A DNA stretch of 13,874 nt from Candidatus Dormiibacterota bacterium (GCA_030038765.1 JASHRA010000149.1:1-13874); one strand, 5' to 3'. Numbered from the stretch's first letter, positions 6,506-13,172 are shown. The notes: a model not told the origin generated them from the sequence alone. Numbers and translations are program-made.

Positions 6506-7307
6506 CCTCACTCAGGACCTCCCCGAGGACGCGCTCCGCCGGCTCAAGGAGATGCGCGGGGGGGAGGGGCGCCGCGGCCTCTTCACCAGCGACCTCTCCA
6601 TCTCCGAGTTCCTGCTCGTCAAGGAGGCCGGCTTCGACCCGGTCGGGCTGGTGGTGGGGAGCTCCATCTACCACATCGGCATCCAGCTCGCCTCCTACCG
6701 CCAGAACCAGGAGCTCCAGGTCCTGAGCCAGGCCATGTACCACGCCCGCGAGCTGGCCATGAGCCGCATGGAGGAGGAGGCGGATGCCCTGGGCGCGGAT
6801 GGCATCGTCGGGGTCCGGCTCGACATCAACCGCTACGAGTGGGGCCAGGGGCTGGCCGAGTTCATGGCCGTGGGCACGGCGGTGCGCAGCCAGCAGGGCG
6901 CCATGCGCACCTCCAAGGGGCGTCCCTTCACCTCGGACCTCTCGGGCCAGGACTTCTGGACCCTGCTCCAGGCCGGCTACGCGCCCCTGGGCCTGGTCAT
7001 GGGCTCCTGCGTCTACCACGTGGCCCACCAGGGCCTGGGCCAGTGGATGCGCCGGGTGGGCCAGAACCAGGAGATGCCCAACTTCACCCAGGCCCTCTAC
7101 GACGCCCGCGAGCTGGCCATGTCCCGGATGCAGGCGGAGGCCGAGGAGGTCTCCGCCGAGGGCATCGTCGGGGCCCAGATCCACGAGAACAACCACGGCT
7201 GGGGCAGCCACGTCATCGAGTTCTTCGCCGTGGGCACGGCGGTGCGCCCGACCAAGGAGGACCACCGCATCGCCGCCCCCCAGCTGGTGCTCTCCCTGGA
7301 CCAGTAG
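6489..7307 (+). CDS. Second protein with two YbjQ-like domains
   Basis: The 272-aa soluble protein is paralogous to its upstream neighbour and overlaps it by 17 nt. Unit 1 is about residues 31-133: LFTSDLSISEF, AGFDPVGLVVGSSIYHIG, QNQELQVLSQAMYHARELAMSRM, LGADGIVGVRL, and EFMAVGTAVR. Unit 2 is about 146-253: PFTSDLSGQDF, AGYAPLGLVMGSCVYHV, QNQEMPNFTQALYDARELAM, AEGIVGAQI, EFFAVGTAVR. The two units are much closer to each other than those of the upstream protein, suggesting a later duplication or stronger constraint. Both proteins end with a similar tail (AAPRMVVHL in the first, AAPQLVLSL here), an extra sign of shared origin. Unit 2 holds Cys and several His residues (SCVYHVAHQ, ENNHGW), but no clear metal-site motif. 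The role is unknown; assembly with the upstream protein into a mixed ring is an inference from the YbjQ pentamer. Confidence 0.85.
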   Translation: MSDQASLTQDLPEDALRRLKEMRGGEGRRGLFTSDLSISEFLLVKEAGFDPVGLVVGSSIYHIGIQLASYRQNQELQVLSQAMYHARELAMSRMEEEADALGADGIVGVRLDINRYEWGQGLAEFMAVGTAVRSQQGAMRTSKGRPFTSDLSGQDFWTLLQAGYAPLGLVMGSCVYHVAHQGLGQWMRRVGQNQEMPNFTQALYDARELAMSRMQAEAEEVSAEGIVGAQIHENNHGWGSHVIEFFAVGTAVRPTKEDHRIAAPQLVLSLDQ

Positions 7308-7320
7308 CGGTGGGGCGCCG

Positions 7321-8259
7321 GTGAGCGCTCTCGCCTTCCTCTACGACGACCTCTTCCTCAGCCACGACAGCCCCGGCCACCCCGAGTCCCCGGCCCGCCT
7401 CAAGGCCATCACCGAGCGCCTCCGGGGCGAGCCCCGGCTCGCGGCCTGCGCCTGGCTGGCGGCCCCGGCGGCGGGGGAGGAGGACCTCTTCCTGGTCCAC
7501 GAGCCCCAGCACGTGGACCGCATCCGCCGCTTCGCCGAGCGCGGCGGCGGCTGGCTGGACGCGGACACCTACTGCAACCCCGACTCCTACCGGGTGGCCC
7601 TGGCCGCCGCCGGGGCCGCCCTGGAGGCCGCCCGGGGGACCCTGGAGCAGCCCTCACGGGCCAGCTTCGCCCTGGTCCGGCCGCCCGGCCACCACGCCAC
7701 CCCCTCCCGGGCCATGGGCTTCTGCCTCTTCAACAGCGTGGCCCTGGCCGCGCGCCACGCCCAGCGCCGCCTGGGCCTGGAGCGGGTGGCGGTGGTGGAC
7801 CTCGACGTCCACCACGGGAACGGCACCCAGGAGGCCTTCTACGGCGACCCCTCGGTGCTCTACTGCTCGCTGCACCAGCAGCCCCTCTACCCCGGCAGCG
7901 GGGCCAACCAGGAGCGCGGCGAGGGCCAGGGCTACGGCCTCACCCTCAACCTGCCGCTGCCCCCCGGCACCGGCTCCGGGGCCTGGCTCGACGCGCTCGG
8001 CCACCAGGTTGTGCCCGCCCTCCAGCGCCACCGGCCCCAGCTGATCCTGGTCAGCGCCGGCTTCGACGCCCTGGCCGGGGACCCGCTGGCCTCCCTGATG
8101 CTGGACCCGGAGGCCTACGCCCAGGCGGCCGCCCTGCTGGCCGATACCGCCGCCGGCCTGGGCGCGCCCGCCTGCGTCTGGGTCCTGGAGGGCGGCTACG
8201 GGCTGGGTCAGATGGCGGAGGCGGTCCGGCTCTGCGCCCTGCGGCTGGCCGGCCTCTAG
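7321..8259 (+). CDS. Zinc-dependent deacetylase, histone deacetylase/AcuC superfamily
   Basis: The 312-aa protein carries the complete active site of the arginase/deacetylase fold: RPPGHH (H124, H125, charge-relay histidines), GFCLFN, VDLDVHHGNGTQ (zinc ligands D162 and H164), SAGFDAL (zinc ligand D249) and LEGGYG (Y293, transition-state tyrosine). The start of the protein (LYDDLFLSHDSPGHPESPARL) is typical of the family. Bacterial members remove acetyl groups from lysines (AcuC on acetyl-CoA synthetase), polyamines or small amides in the cytoplasm; the substrate cannot be read from the sequence. GTG at 7321 has GGTGGGG (7309-7315) 5 nt upstream and lies 13 nt after the YbjQ-domain gene, so it belongs to the same operon. 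Its TAG overlaps the stop of the opposing exporter gene. Confidence 0.92.
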   Translation: MSALAFLYDDLFLSHDSPGHPESPARLKAITERLRGEPRLAACAWLAAPAAGEEDLFLVHEPQHVDRIRRFAERGGGWLDADTYCNPDSYRVALAAAGAALEAARGTLEQPSRASFALVRPPGHHATPSRAMGFCLFNSVALAARHAQRRLGLERVAVVDLDVHHGNGTQEAFYGDPSVLYCSLHQQPLYPGSGANQERGEGQGYGLTLNLPLPPGTGSGAWLDALGHQVVPALQRHRPQLILVSAGFDALAGDPLASLMLDPEAYAQAAALLADTAAGLGAPACVWVLEGGYGLGQMAEAVRLCALRLAGL

Positions 8260-8263
8260 CCGC
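8241..8263. terminator. Small convergent hairpin over the shared CTAG stop palindrome
   Basis: GCGGCT (8241-8246) and AGCCGC (8258-8263) form a perfect 6-bp stem around an 11-nt loop that itself contains GGCCGGCC. The right arm overlaps the CTAG at 8256-8259, in which the deacetylase TAG (8257-8259) and the exporter TAG (8258-8256, minus) are interleaved. No T-run follows on either strand. Plausible as a shared terminator but shorter than the one at 2528-2553. Confidence 0.35.
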
Positions 8264-9203
8264 TCCGACCGGGGGCCCGGGGCGGCTCCGAGCGCACCGC
8301 CACCCCGGCCACCACCGCCCCCACCCCGAGCAGGTCGAGCCAGGTGGGGACCTGGCCCAGCACCAGCAGGCCCACGCCCACGGCGCAGGCGGGCAGGAGC
8401 GCCAGCATGAGGGCGAAGCTGCCCCGCCGCAGCCGGGCCATGGCCAGCTGGTCGCAGACGTAGGGGATGACGGAGGAGCAGACGCCCACCCCGGCCCCGG
8501 CCAGGGCCCAGACCGGACGCCCCAGGCTGGGCAGGGCGGCGGGCAGGCCGATGGGGGTGATCACTAGGAGCGCCACCAGCATCGAGAGCCCGAGCCGGTC
8601 CACGCCGGCGCCGGCCCCGGATGCCGCCAGGCGGTGGCCCAGGACCACGTAGAGGGCGAAGAGGACGCAGTTGGCGAAGGCGAAGCCGAAGGCCAGGGGC
8701 TGGCCTGAGAGGCTCACCTCGGCCAGCAGCGCCACCCCGCCCCCGGCCAGCAGCAGGGAGAGCAGGTTGCGCCGGCTGCGGCTGGCGGCGGCCGCCAGCG
8801 TGATCGGGCCGAGGAACTCGATGGCGCCTACCGTGCCCAGGGGCAGGCGTTCGATGGCGAGGTAGAAGCAGCTGTTCATGGCCGCCAGCACGACTCCCAG
8901 CTGGACCAGAGTGCGCCGCTCCCCCGGGCCCAGGCGGGCCCAGCGGCGCCAGGGCCGGCGCCAGGCGGCGAAGACCAGGGCGGCGCTGGCGATCCTGAGC
9001 CAGGCCACCCCCAGGACCGCCACGTGGGAGAAGAGCAGCACCGCCAGGGCGGGCCCCAGGTAGTGGAAGACGGCGCTGCCCAGGAAGTAGCTCGCCGGCG
9101 GCAGCCGGTAGAGGAGAAGGCCCGCCACCCCGGCGGGCGGCGCGGAACGTCGGCCGGCCACCACCACGGGAATATGATCTAAGGCACCGAATGCGACCTC
9201 CAT
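8256..9203 (-). CDS. EamA/DMT-family exporter, RhtA-like
   Basis: The 315-aa hydrophobic protein has about ten predicted membrane helices in two five-helix halves, the usual plan of drug/metabolite transporters. The segment PLGTVGAIEFLGPITLAAAASR is characteristic of RhtA-type threonine/homoserine exporters, and the second half has LVITPIGLPAALP and SSVIPYVCDQLAM. It would export an amino acid or a similar small metabolite through the inner membrane. An Lrp/AsnC regulator gene is divergent 47 bp away, which supports amino-acid-controlled export. The start is uncertain: the ATG at 9203 gives about 33 residues before the conserved domain (RLPPASYFLGS), and its ribosome site is poor; in-frame GTGs at 9167 and 9128 are alternatives. 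The C-terminal codon overlaps the deacetylase stop by 4 bp. Confidence 0.88.
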   Translation of the reverse strand: MEVAFGALDHIPVVVAGRRSAPPAGVAGLLLYRLPPASYFLGSAVFHYLGPALAVLLFSHVAVLGVAWLRIASAALVFAAWRRPWRRWARLGPGERRTLVQLGVVLAAMNSCFYLAIERLPLGTVGAIEFLGPITLAAAASRSRRNLLSLLLAGGGVALLAEVSLSGQPLAFGFAFANCVLFALYVVLGHRLAASGAGAGVDRLGLSMLVALLVITPIGLPAALPSLGRPVWALAGAGVGVCSSVIPYVCDQLAMARLRRGSFALMLALLPACAVGVGLLVLGQVPTWLDLLGVGAVVAGVAVRSEPPRAPGRSG

Positions 9204-9210
9204 AGCTCTA

Positions 9211-9235
9211 CACAGGAGGATCCATGTGAAATCCT
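9211..9235. promoter_or_regulatory. Dyad-symmetric, AT-richer operator-like block between divergent exporter and Lrp genes
   Basis: CACAGGAGGATCCATGTG (9211-9228) has CACA/TGTG ends, an inner G/C pair and a GGATCC palindrome (9218-9223) in its middle. AGGAT (9217-9221) and ATCCT (9231-9235) form a second overlapping inverted repeat. The block lies in the only AT-rich stretch between the two divergent genes, where an Lrp-type protein would be expected to bind. The site is inferred only from symmetry and position. Confidence 0.35.
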
Positions 9236-9238
9236 ATG

Positions 9239-9244
9239 TATCAT
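9239..9244 (+). promoter_or_regulatory. Possible -10 element for the Lrp gene, implying a leaderless transcript
   Basis: TATCAT ends 6 nt before the ATG at 9251 (an overlapping TATGTA lies at 9235-9240). Transcription would start at or next to the start codon, and no proper Shine-Dalgarno is present (only GGTGA directly before the ATG). No clear -35 was found. Confidence 0.35.
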
Positions 9245-9250
9245 TGGTGA

Positions 9251-9739
9251 ATGGCTGACAATTCCTTCAGACCCTCGCAGCGGGACCTGGACCCCACCGA
9301 CCTGCGCCTGCTGGCCCAGCTCCAGGCCCGACCGCGCGTGCCCATGGCCGAGCTGGCCCGGCAGGTGGGGATGTCGGCCCCGGCCGTCTCCGACCGCGTC
9401 CAGCGGCTGGAGCACCTGGGCGTGATCCGCGGCTACCGCCTGGAGCTGGACCCCAGCGCCATCGGCCTGGGGCTCGCCGCCTATGTCCGGGTCCGGCCCG
9501 CGCCCGGCCACCTGCCCCAGGTGGCGGATCTGGCGCGCGACCTGCCCCAGGTGGTGGAGTGCCACCGCATCACCGGCGAGGACTGCTTCCTGCTCCGCGT
9601 CCAGGTGGCTGGCGTGGGCCAGCTGGAGACGGTCCTGGACCGCTTCCTGGCCCACGGCCAGACCGTCACCTCGGTGGTCCAGTCCTCGCCCGTCCCGCTC
9701 CGGCCCCTGCCCCTGCCGGGCCTCCCCGAGAAGGCCTGA
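9251..9739 (+). CDS. Lrp/AsnC-family transcriptional regulator
   Basis: The 162-aa protein opens with the Lrp-type winged HTH at about residues 13-60 (LDPTDLRLLAQLQ, VPMAELARQVGMSAPAVSDRVQRLEHLGVIRGYRLELD), followed by the RAM/ligand-binding domain (LAAYVRVRP, PQVVECHRITGEDCFLLRVQV, and TVTSVVQSSPVPLRPLPL). Length and layout are normal for the family. Such proteins bind DNA as dimers or octamers and respond to amino acids. It is divergent from an RhtA-like exporter across a 47-bp AT-richer gap holding dyads, so it probably controls that exporter and itself. The downstream gap begins with CCTGATCAGG, which includes the stop codon. Confidence 0.92.
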   Translation: MADNSFRPSQRDLDPTDLRLLAQLQARPRVPMAELARQVGMSAPAVSDRVQRLEHLGVIRGYRLELDPSAIGLGLAAYVRVRPAPGHLPQVADLARDLPQVVECHRITGEDCFLLRVQVAGVGQLETVLDRFLAHGQTVTSVVQSSPVPLRPLPLPGLPEKA

Positions 9740-9760
9740 TCAGGACGCTTGTGCGCAAGC
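9735..9760 (+). terminator. Palindrome and hairpin at the end of the Lrp gene
   Basis: CCTGATCAGG (9735-9744) is a perfect 10-bp palindrome including the TGA stop. GCTTG (9747-9751) and CAAGC (9756-9760) then form a stem around TGCG. No T-run follows. It may end the lrp transcript; both elements are short. Confidence 0.3.
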
Positions 9761-9848
9761 CGCTCGCCGGCTGACGTGGCTCTCTCAGCAGGTCGCCGAA
9801 TCTACCTGAGCTACACCTGAGGCGAGGCGACGGCCCGAGGGACGGCAG

Positions 9849-10442
9849 CTGGCATTCTCTTTCATCCTCGATGCGCGCGTCGTGTATCCGTTCTCGCTGA
9901 GAGACACCTTGCTGCCTCGCGCGGAGCGAGAACCCGATGTTGCTCGTTGGAGTGAACGCATTGCGGGGAGACGCCGCAACCTTGTTGCGGAGCGAGCTGT
10001 CGCCAGCCAGGCGGATCGGTTGGTGCAGCAGGTGAGGACATACCTTCCAGAGGCCGCGGCATCGGGAGAAGGCATTGCGCTGCCGCGACCATCGATGACC
10101 AACCACGCCGCGGACAGGCACGTGCTCGCCGCAGCCATCGTCGCCTCAGCTACTGAGATCGTGACCTCCAATCTCAAGGACGTTCCCCTGCAAGCCTGCG
10201 CACCGTGTTCCGTCGCGCCGGTCCACCCCGATGCTCTCCTCATGACGCTTCACGGCAGGGCGCCTAGCACGACAGCTCGAGTAGTGACTGAGCAGGCGGC
10301 GGATCTCACGACACCGCCGATCAGCCGTGGTGAATTGAGGCGGACGCTAGAGGCTGCCGGCGCTCCGACACTCGCCGCGGCCGTCAAGTGGCCCAGTGAC
10401 CTGCCCACCGAAGGACTGGGTTGGGCCGCGACCGCGTGTTGA
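9849..10442 (+). CDS. Orphan PIN-domain protein (VapC-like), possibly decaying
   Basis: About 197 residues in a stretch of clearly lower GC (sampled lines near 58-68 percent, against about 80 percent in neighbours). The frame reads FILDARVVYPFSLRDTLL, RWSERI, RNLVAERAVASQADRLV, DRHVLAAAIVASATEIVTSNLKD and a HPDALLMTL tail, which match a PIN family (PIN_3 type) of toxin RNases. The first catalytic Asp (D8 in ILDAR) lies upstream of the only GTG start (9882), so translation must begin earlier. No ATG is available: the frame is closed by TGA at 9807, and CTG 9849 sits where family members usually have ATG. Acidic residues look partly lost: the usual 'ND' before DRHVLA reads NH, and the 'ILEEV' helix reads IAGRR. 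No antitoxin gene precedes it (gap 9740-9848). It is probably a former toxin gene that has lost activity and partner, or a divergent solitary RNase. Confidence 0.55.
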   Translation: MAFSFILDARVVYPFSLRDTLLPRAEREPDVARWSERIAGRRRNLVAERAVASQADRLVQQVRTYLPEAAASGEGIALPRPSMTNHAADRHVLAAAIVASATEIVTSNLKDVPLQACAPCSVAPVHPDALLMTLHGRAPSTTARVVTEQAADLTTPPISRGELRRTLEAAGAPTLAAAVKWPSDLPTEGLGWAATAC

Positions 10443-10519
10443 AGAGGGTCACGCTGCCAGCCTCCTCGCCCGACCCGGTCCCTCGTCCGGCGAATTGGCC
10501 GTCCGGGCCAGGCGGACCA

Positions 10520-10548
10520 AGCCCGACTCGGCACCGGTGGGTCGGGCT
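10520..10548 (-). terminator. Hairpin downstream of the DUF2231-Rieske gene
   Basis: AGCCCGAC (10520-10527) and GTCGGGCT (10541-10548) form a perfect 8-bp stem around a 13-nt loop that contains the palindrome CACCGGTG. It starts 5 nt after the gene's stop in the minus direction. A smaller hairpin (GTCCG 10501-10505, CGGAC 10513-10517) follows. There is no strong U-tract. The remainder of 10443-10519 shows no gene. Confidence 0.5.
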
Positions 10549-10553
10549 CGGAC

Positions 10554-11414
10554 TCAGCGGCGCCGGATCTCCACCCGGCCCGCGCTGACGCGGGTCTCGA
10601 AGACCAGGTTGTCGACCGTGGCCGGCCCGTGCACCACCTTCCCGGTGCGCAGCTCGAAGCGGGAACCGTGCCAGGGACAGTGCAGCTGGCCGTCCTCCAG
10701 GGGGAGCTCGTCGAGGGGGCCGCCGGCATGGGAGCAGACCGCGCCCGCGGCGCAGATCTGGCCCTCGAAGCGGGTCAGCAGCACCTCCGTCCCTCCCGCC
10801 GGGCGGCGGAGGAAGGAGCCCTCCACGACCTCGCCCTCGTCGGCCACCGCGCGCCACTTGGAGGGCCCTTCGGCGAAGGCGTTGCGGTTGACCTGGGAGC
10901 CGTAGCGGAAGACCAGGTCGCCACCGACGTAGGCTCCGGCCCCGAGGCCGCCCAGGCCCAGCGCCGTGAGCGCCAGCCCGACCCCCCTGCCCCCGCGCCG
11001 GCGCGCCCCCAGGGCGGCGACGAAGAGCAGCAGCGAGGCGGAGTTGAGGAGGGCGTGGGCGGTCCCCAGCTCCAGCTCGGCCCCGTACTTGTCCTGCCAG
11101 TCGGCGAGGCCGCTGGCGGCCGCTCCCACGCCGGCCACGCAGCCCGCTCCCAGGAGCAGGTCGGCGGCCCCGCTGAGGCCGGGGTCGGCCCGCTCCCCCA
11201 GCTGGAGCAGGGCCGAGGCGCCGAAGGCTCCGATGGGGAGGTCGCTGAGGGCGGGATGAAGGGGGTGCCCCAGCCAGCGCCCGTTGAGGGCCTCCTTGAG
11301 CCCCTGGAGCCGGCCCTGGCGGAGCTGGCCCTGGAGCCAGTCCTGGACTGCCTTCCCGAGAGGCGGGATGAACCTGATGCGGGCGACGATGGGCTCCAGG
11401 TCGACTGCGGTCAT
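10554..11414 (-). CDS. Membrane protein with DUF2231 domain fused to a Rieske [2Fe-2S] domain
   Basis: The 286-aa protein has a DUF2231-type membrane part at about residues 48-165 (GHPLHPALSDLPIGAFGAS, then helices near 85-100, 120-137 and 145-165, with AYVGGDLVFRYG at the end). A Rieske domain follows at about 187-280 with both cluster motifs: CSH (C227, H229) and CPWH (C246, H249), spaced as in ferredoxin-type Rieske proteins, plus GSRFELRTGKV. The DUF2231 half is known in heme- or redox-associated membrane proteins. The fusion suggests electron transfer from a quinol or a partner oxidoreductase at the membrane, but no partner is in the window. ATG 11414 is preferred (GGGGGGTGG just upstream); an ATG at 11492 would overlap the divergent regulator. 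Partner and reaction are unknown. Confidence 0.85.
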   Translation of the reverse strand: MTAVDLEPIVARIRFIPPLGKAVQDWLQGQLRQGRLQGLKEALNGRWLGHPLHPALSDLPIGAFGASALLQLGERADPGLSGAADLLLGAGCVAGVGAAASGLADWQDKYGAELELGTAHALLNSASLLLFVAALGARRRGGRGVGLALTALGLGGLGAGAYVGGDLVFRYGSQVNRNAFAEGPSKWRAVADEGEVVEGSFLRRPAGGTEVLLTRFEGQICAAGAVCSHAGGPLDELPLEDGQLHCPWHGSRFELRTGKVVHGPATVDNLVFETRVSAGRVEIRRR

Positions 11415-11478
11415 GGCCACCCCCCGGCGGGTGTGGGACCGGGGCGGCACCTCGCGTCCGGTCCCTGAGAATGGGCTG

Positions 11479-12174
11479 GTGCTGGTGCCCATCCTAGAGG
11501 CCGATCCGGACTACGCCGACCTGGCGGCGCACATCGTGAGCCAGGCGGCCGGCCTGGAGCCGCGGGTGGTGGCCCAGCTGGACCAGCTCACCGAGCTGAT
11601 CCGCCGGGAGCAGGCGGCTGCCATCGTCGCCGACCGCTCCCTGATCCAGGGCCCGCGCGGCGTGGAGGCGGTCCGCAGCGTCTCCACCGCCCCCCTGGTG
11701 GTGCTCGGCAGCGAGCCCCAGGAGGTGGTGCCGCTGATGGAGGCGGGCGCCGACTACGTCCTGGAGAAGCCCTACCCGCCGGCCATCCTGCGTGCCACCA
11801 TGCGCGCCCTGCTGCGCCGCCGCCAGGCGGAGCGGCGGGCCTCGGGGAGGGTCCTCGAGGTGGGCCCGCTGGTGGTGGAGCCGGCCCGCCGGAGCGCCCG
11901 GATCGAGGGCCGGCGCCACCTCCTCAGCCCCCGCGAGGCGGACCTGCTGGAGTACATGGCGCTCAACTCGGGGGTGGTGCTTAGCCGGCGGCAGATCATC
12001 GACGGCGCCTGGGGCGGAGACCCCAGCGCCACGCCGGCGGCGGTGACCATGTGCGTGCACCGCCTCCGGCTCAAGCTGGAGGCCGACCCGGGCCGGCCCC
12101 GGCTGCTCAAGACCCGGCACCGCGATGGCTACGTGCTGGAGGCCCCCCTGCTCGGGCCCGGGGAGCAGGGGTGA
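11479..12174 (+). CDS. OmpR-like response regulator with altered phosphorylation pocket
   Basis: The 231-aa protein has a receiver-like N-terminal half (about residues 1-115) and a winged-helix DNA-binding domain (about 130-228: LLSPREADLLEYMALNSGVVLSRRQIIDGAW, then CVHRLRLKLEADPGRPRLLKTRHRDGYVL). In the receiver, the acidic pocket reads LEADPD, so the second conserved acid is Ala. The candidate phospho-acceptor is the Asp in AAIVADRS, Ser stands at the LGSEP switch position, and Lys is kept in LEKPYPP. The wing reads RHRDGY where the family normally has VRGxGY. No histidine kinase is adjacent. GTG 11479 gives the usual length and a normal first strand; an ATG at 11413 in the same frame would add 22 residues and start on top of the opposite gene's ATG. 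The stop overlaps the GTG of the epimerase gene by 4 nt, so it may autoregulate that operon. Confidence 0.82.
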   Translation: MLVPILEADPDYADLAAHIVSQAAGLEPRVVAQLDQLTELIRREQAAAIVADRSLIQGPRGVEAVRSVSTAPLVVLGSEPQEVVPLMEAGADYVLEKPYPPAILRATMRALLRRRQAERRASGRVLEVGPLVVEPARRSARIEGRRHLLSPREADLLEYMALNSGVVLSRRQIIDGAWGGDPSATPAAVTMCVHRLRLKLEADPGRPRLLKTRHRDGYVLEAPLLGPGEQG

Positions 12175-13172
12175 GCGCGGAGCCGCGGGGCCGGGTGCTG
12201 CTGACCGGCGCCACCGGCTTCGTCGGCGGGGCCGTGCTGCGGGCCCTGGAGGCAGACGGCTACCCGGTGCGGGCCCTGGTGCGGCGGCCCGGGGCGCTGC
12301 CCCCGCACCCCCACCTGGAGGAGGCGGTGGGCGACGTCACCGACCCCGCGGCGGTGCGCGCCGCGGCCCTCGGCTGTGGCTTCGCCATCCACTGCGCCGC
12401 CGACTACCGCCTGGCCCTGGGCCCGGGGGAGCGGCAGGGGATGGCGGTGGCCAACGTGGGCGGGACGGCCAACGTGCTGCGGGCCTGCGCCGAGGGCGGC
12501 GTCGGGCGCCTGGTCCACTGCAGCACGGTGGGCACGCTCGCCTTCCAGCGCGCGGGCCGGGTCTGCACCGAGGCCGACCTGGCACCCTCCCCGGCCCTCC
12601 TGGCCGGCCCCTACAAGCGCACCAAGTGGGCCGCTCAGCGGCTCGTCGAGGAGTGGCGGGGGGGCCCGCCCGAGGTGGTGGTGGTGCAGCCCAGCACCCC
12701 GGTGGGCGCGGGCGACCGCCGGCCCACGCCGACCGGGGCTATGATCCGGGACTTCCTCCGGGGCCGGATCCCGGCCGTGGTCGACACCGGGCTCAACCTG
12801 GTCGACGTGGAGGCGGTGGGGAGGGGACACGTGCTGGCCCTGGAGCGGGGCCGGCCCGGGCGCCGCTACATCCTCGGGGACCGCAACCTCGCCCTGCGGG
12901 CGCTGCTGGCCTGGATCGGGGAGCTGGGCGGGCGCCGCCCGCCGCGCTGGCGGATCCCCCTCGGTGTGGCCCTGGCCGCCTCCCTCCTCAGCGAGGCCGA
13001 GGCGCGCCTGCGCGCTCGCGCCCCGGCCATCCCGCTGACCTCGGTGCGGATGGCGGCCCACCCCATGTACGTGGACGCGTCCCGGGCCCGCTCCGAGCTG
13101 GGCTGGGACCCGGGCGACCTGGGCCAGGCCCTGGCCCGGGCCGTCTCGGAGCTGGGCTCGGCGCCGGACTGA
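12171..13172 (+). CDS. NAD-dependent epimerase/dehydratase, HpnA-like (hopanoid-associated sugar epimerase type)
   Basis: The 333-aa extended short-chain dehydrogenase has the NAD motif TGATGFVGG (G13, G16, G19), a conserved CAADYRL segment, the catalytic Ser in HCSTVGTL (S118), and YKRTK (Y148, K152). The later segments VVQPSTPVGAGDRRPTPTG, PAVVDTGLNLVDV, VGRGHVLALERG and GRRYILGDRNL are typical of the HpnA group (TIGR03466 type). HpnA genes occur in hopanoid clusters; the precise reaction is unsettled, and other members act on nucleotide sugars. The start is the GTG of a GTGA junction (12171-12174) with the response-regulator gene. The next gene starts in the TGATG at its end. No squalene-hopene cyclase is visible, so the link to hopanoids rests on sequence similarity alone. 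Confidence 0.85.
   Translation: MSAEPRGRVLLTGATGFVGGAVLRALEADGYPVRALVRRPGALPPHPHLEEAVGDVTDPAAVRAAALGCGFAIHCAADYRLALGPGERQGMAVANVGGTANVLRACAEGGVGRLVHCSTVGTLAFQRAGRVCTEADLAPSPALLAGPYKRTKWAAQRLVEEWRGGPPEVVVVQPSTPVGAGDRRPTPTGAMIRDFLRGRIPAVVDTGLNLVDVEAVGRGHVLALERGRPGRRYILGDRNLALRALLAWIGELGGRRPPRWRIPLGVALAASLLSEAEARLRARAPAIPLTSVRMAAHPMYVDASRARSELGWDPGDLGQALARAVSELGSAPD

Noticed and set aside
6784..7320. N-terminal extension of the deacetylase upstream of GTG 7321
   Set aside because: The extension is an out-of-frame shadow of the second YbjQ-domain gene (Ser/Pro/Arg-rich), whereas GTG 7321 has a proper ribosome site and starts right at the family's usual N-terminus.
9785..10243. Minus-strand open frame opposite the PIN-domain gene
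   Set aside because: No motif is recognisable, and the plus-strand frame matches a known fold across its length.
11413..11478. ATG 11413 as start of the response regulator
   Set aside because: It would begin on top of the opposite Rieske gene's ATG and add 22 residues ahead of the first receiver strand; GTG 11479 gives the normal family length, though its Shine-Dalgarno is only modest.
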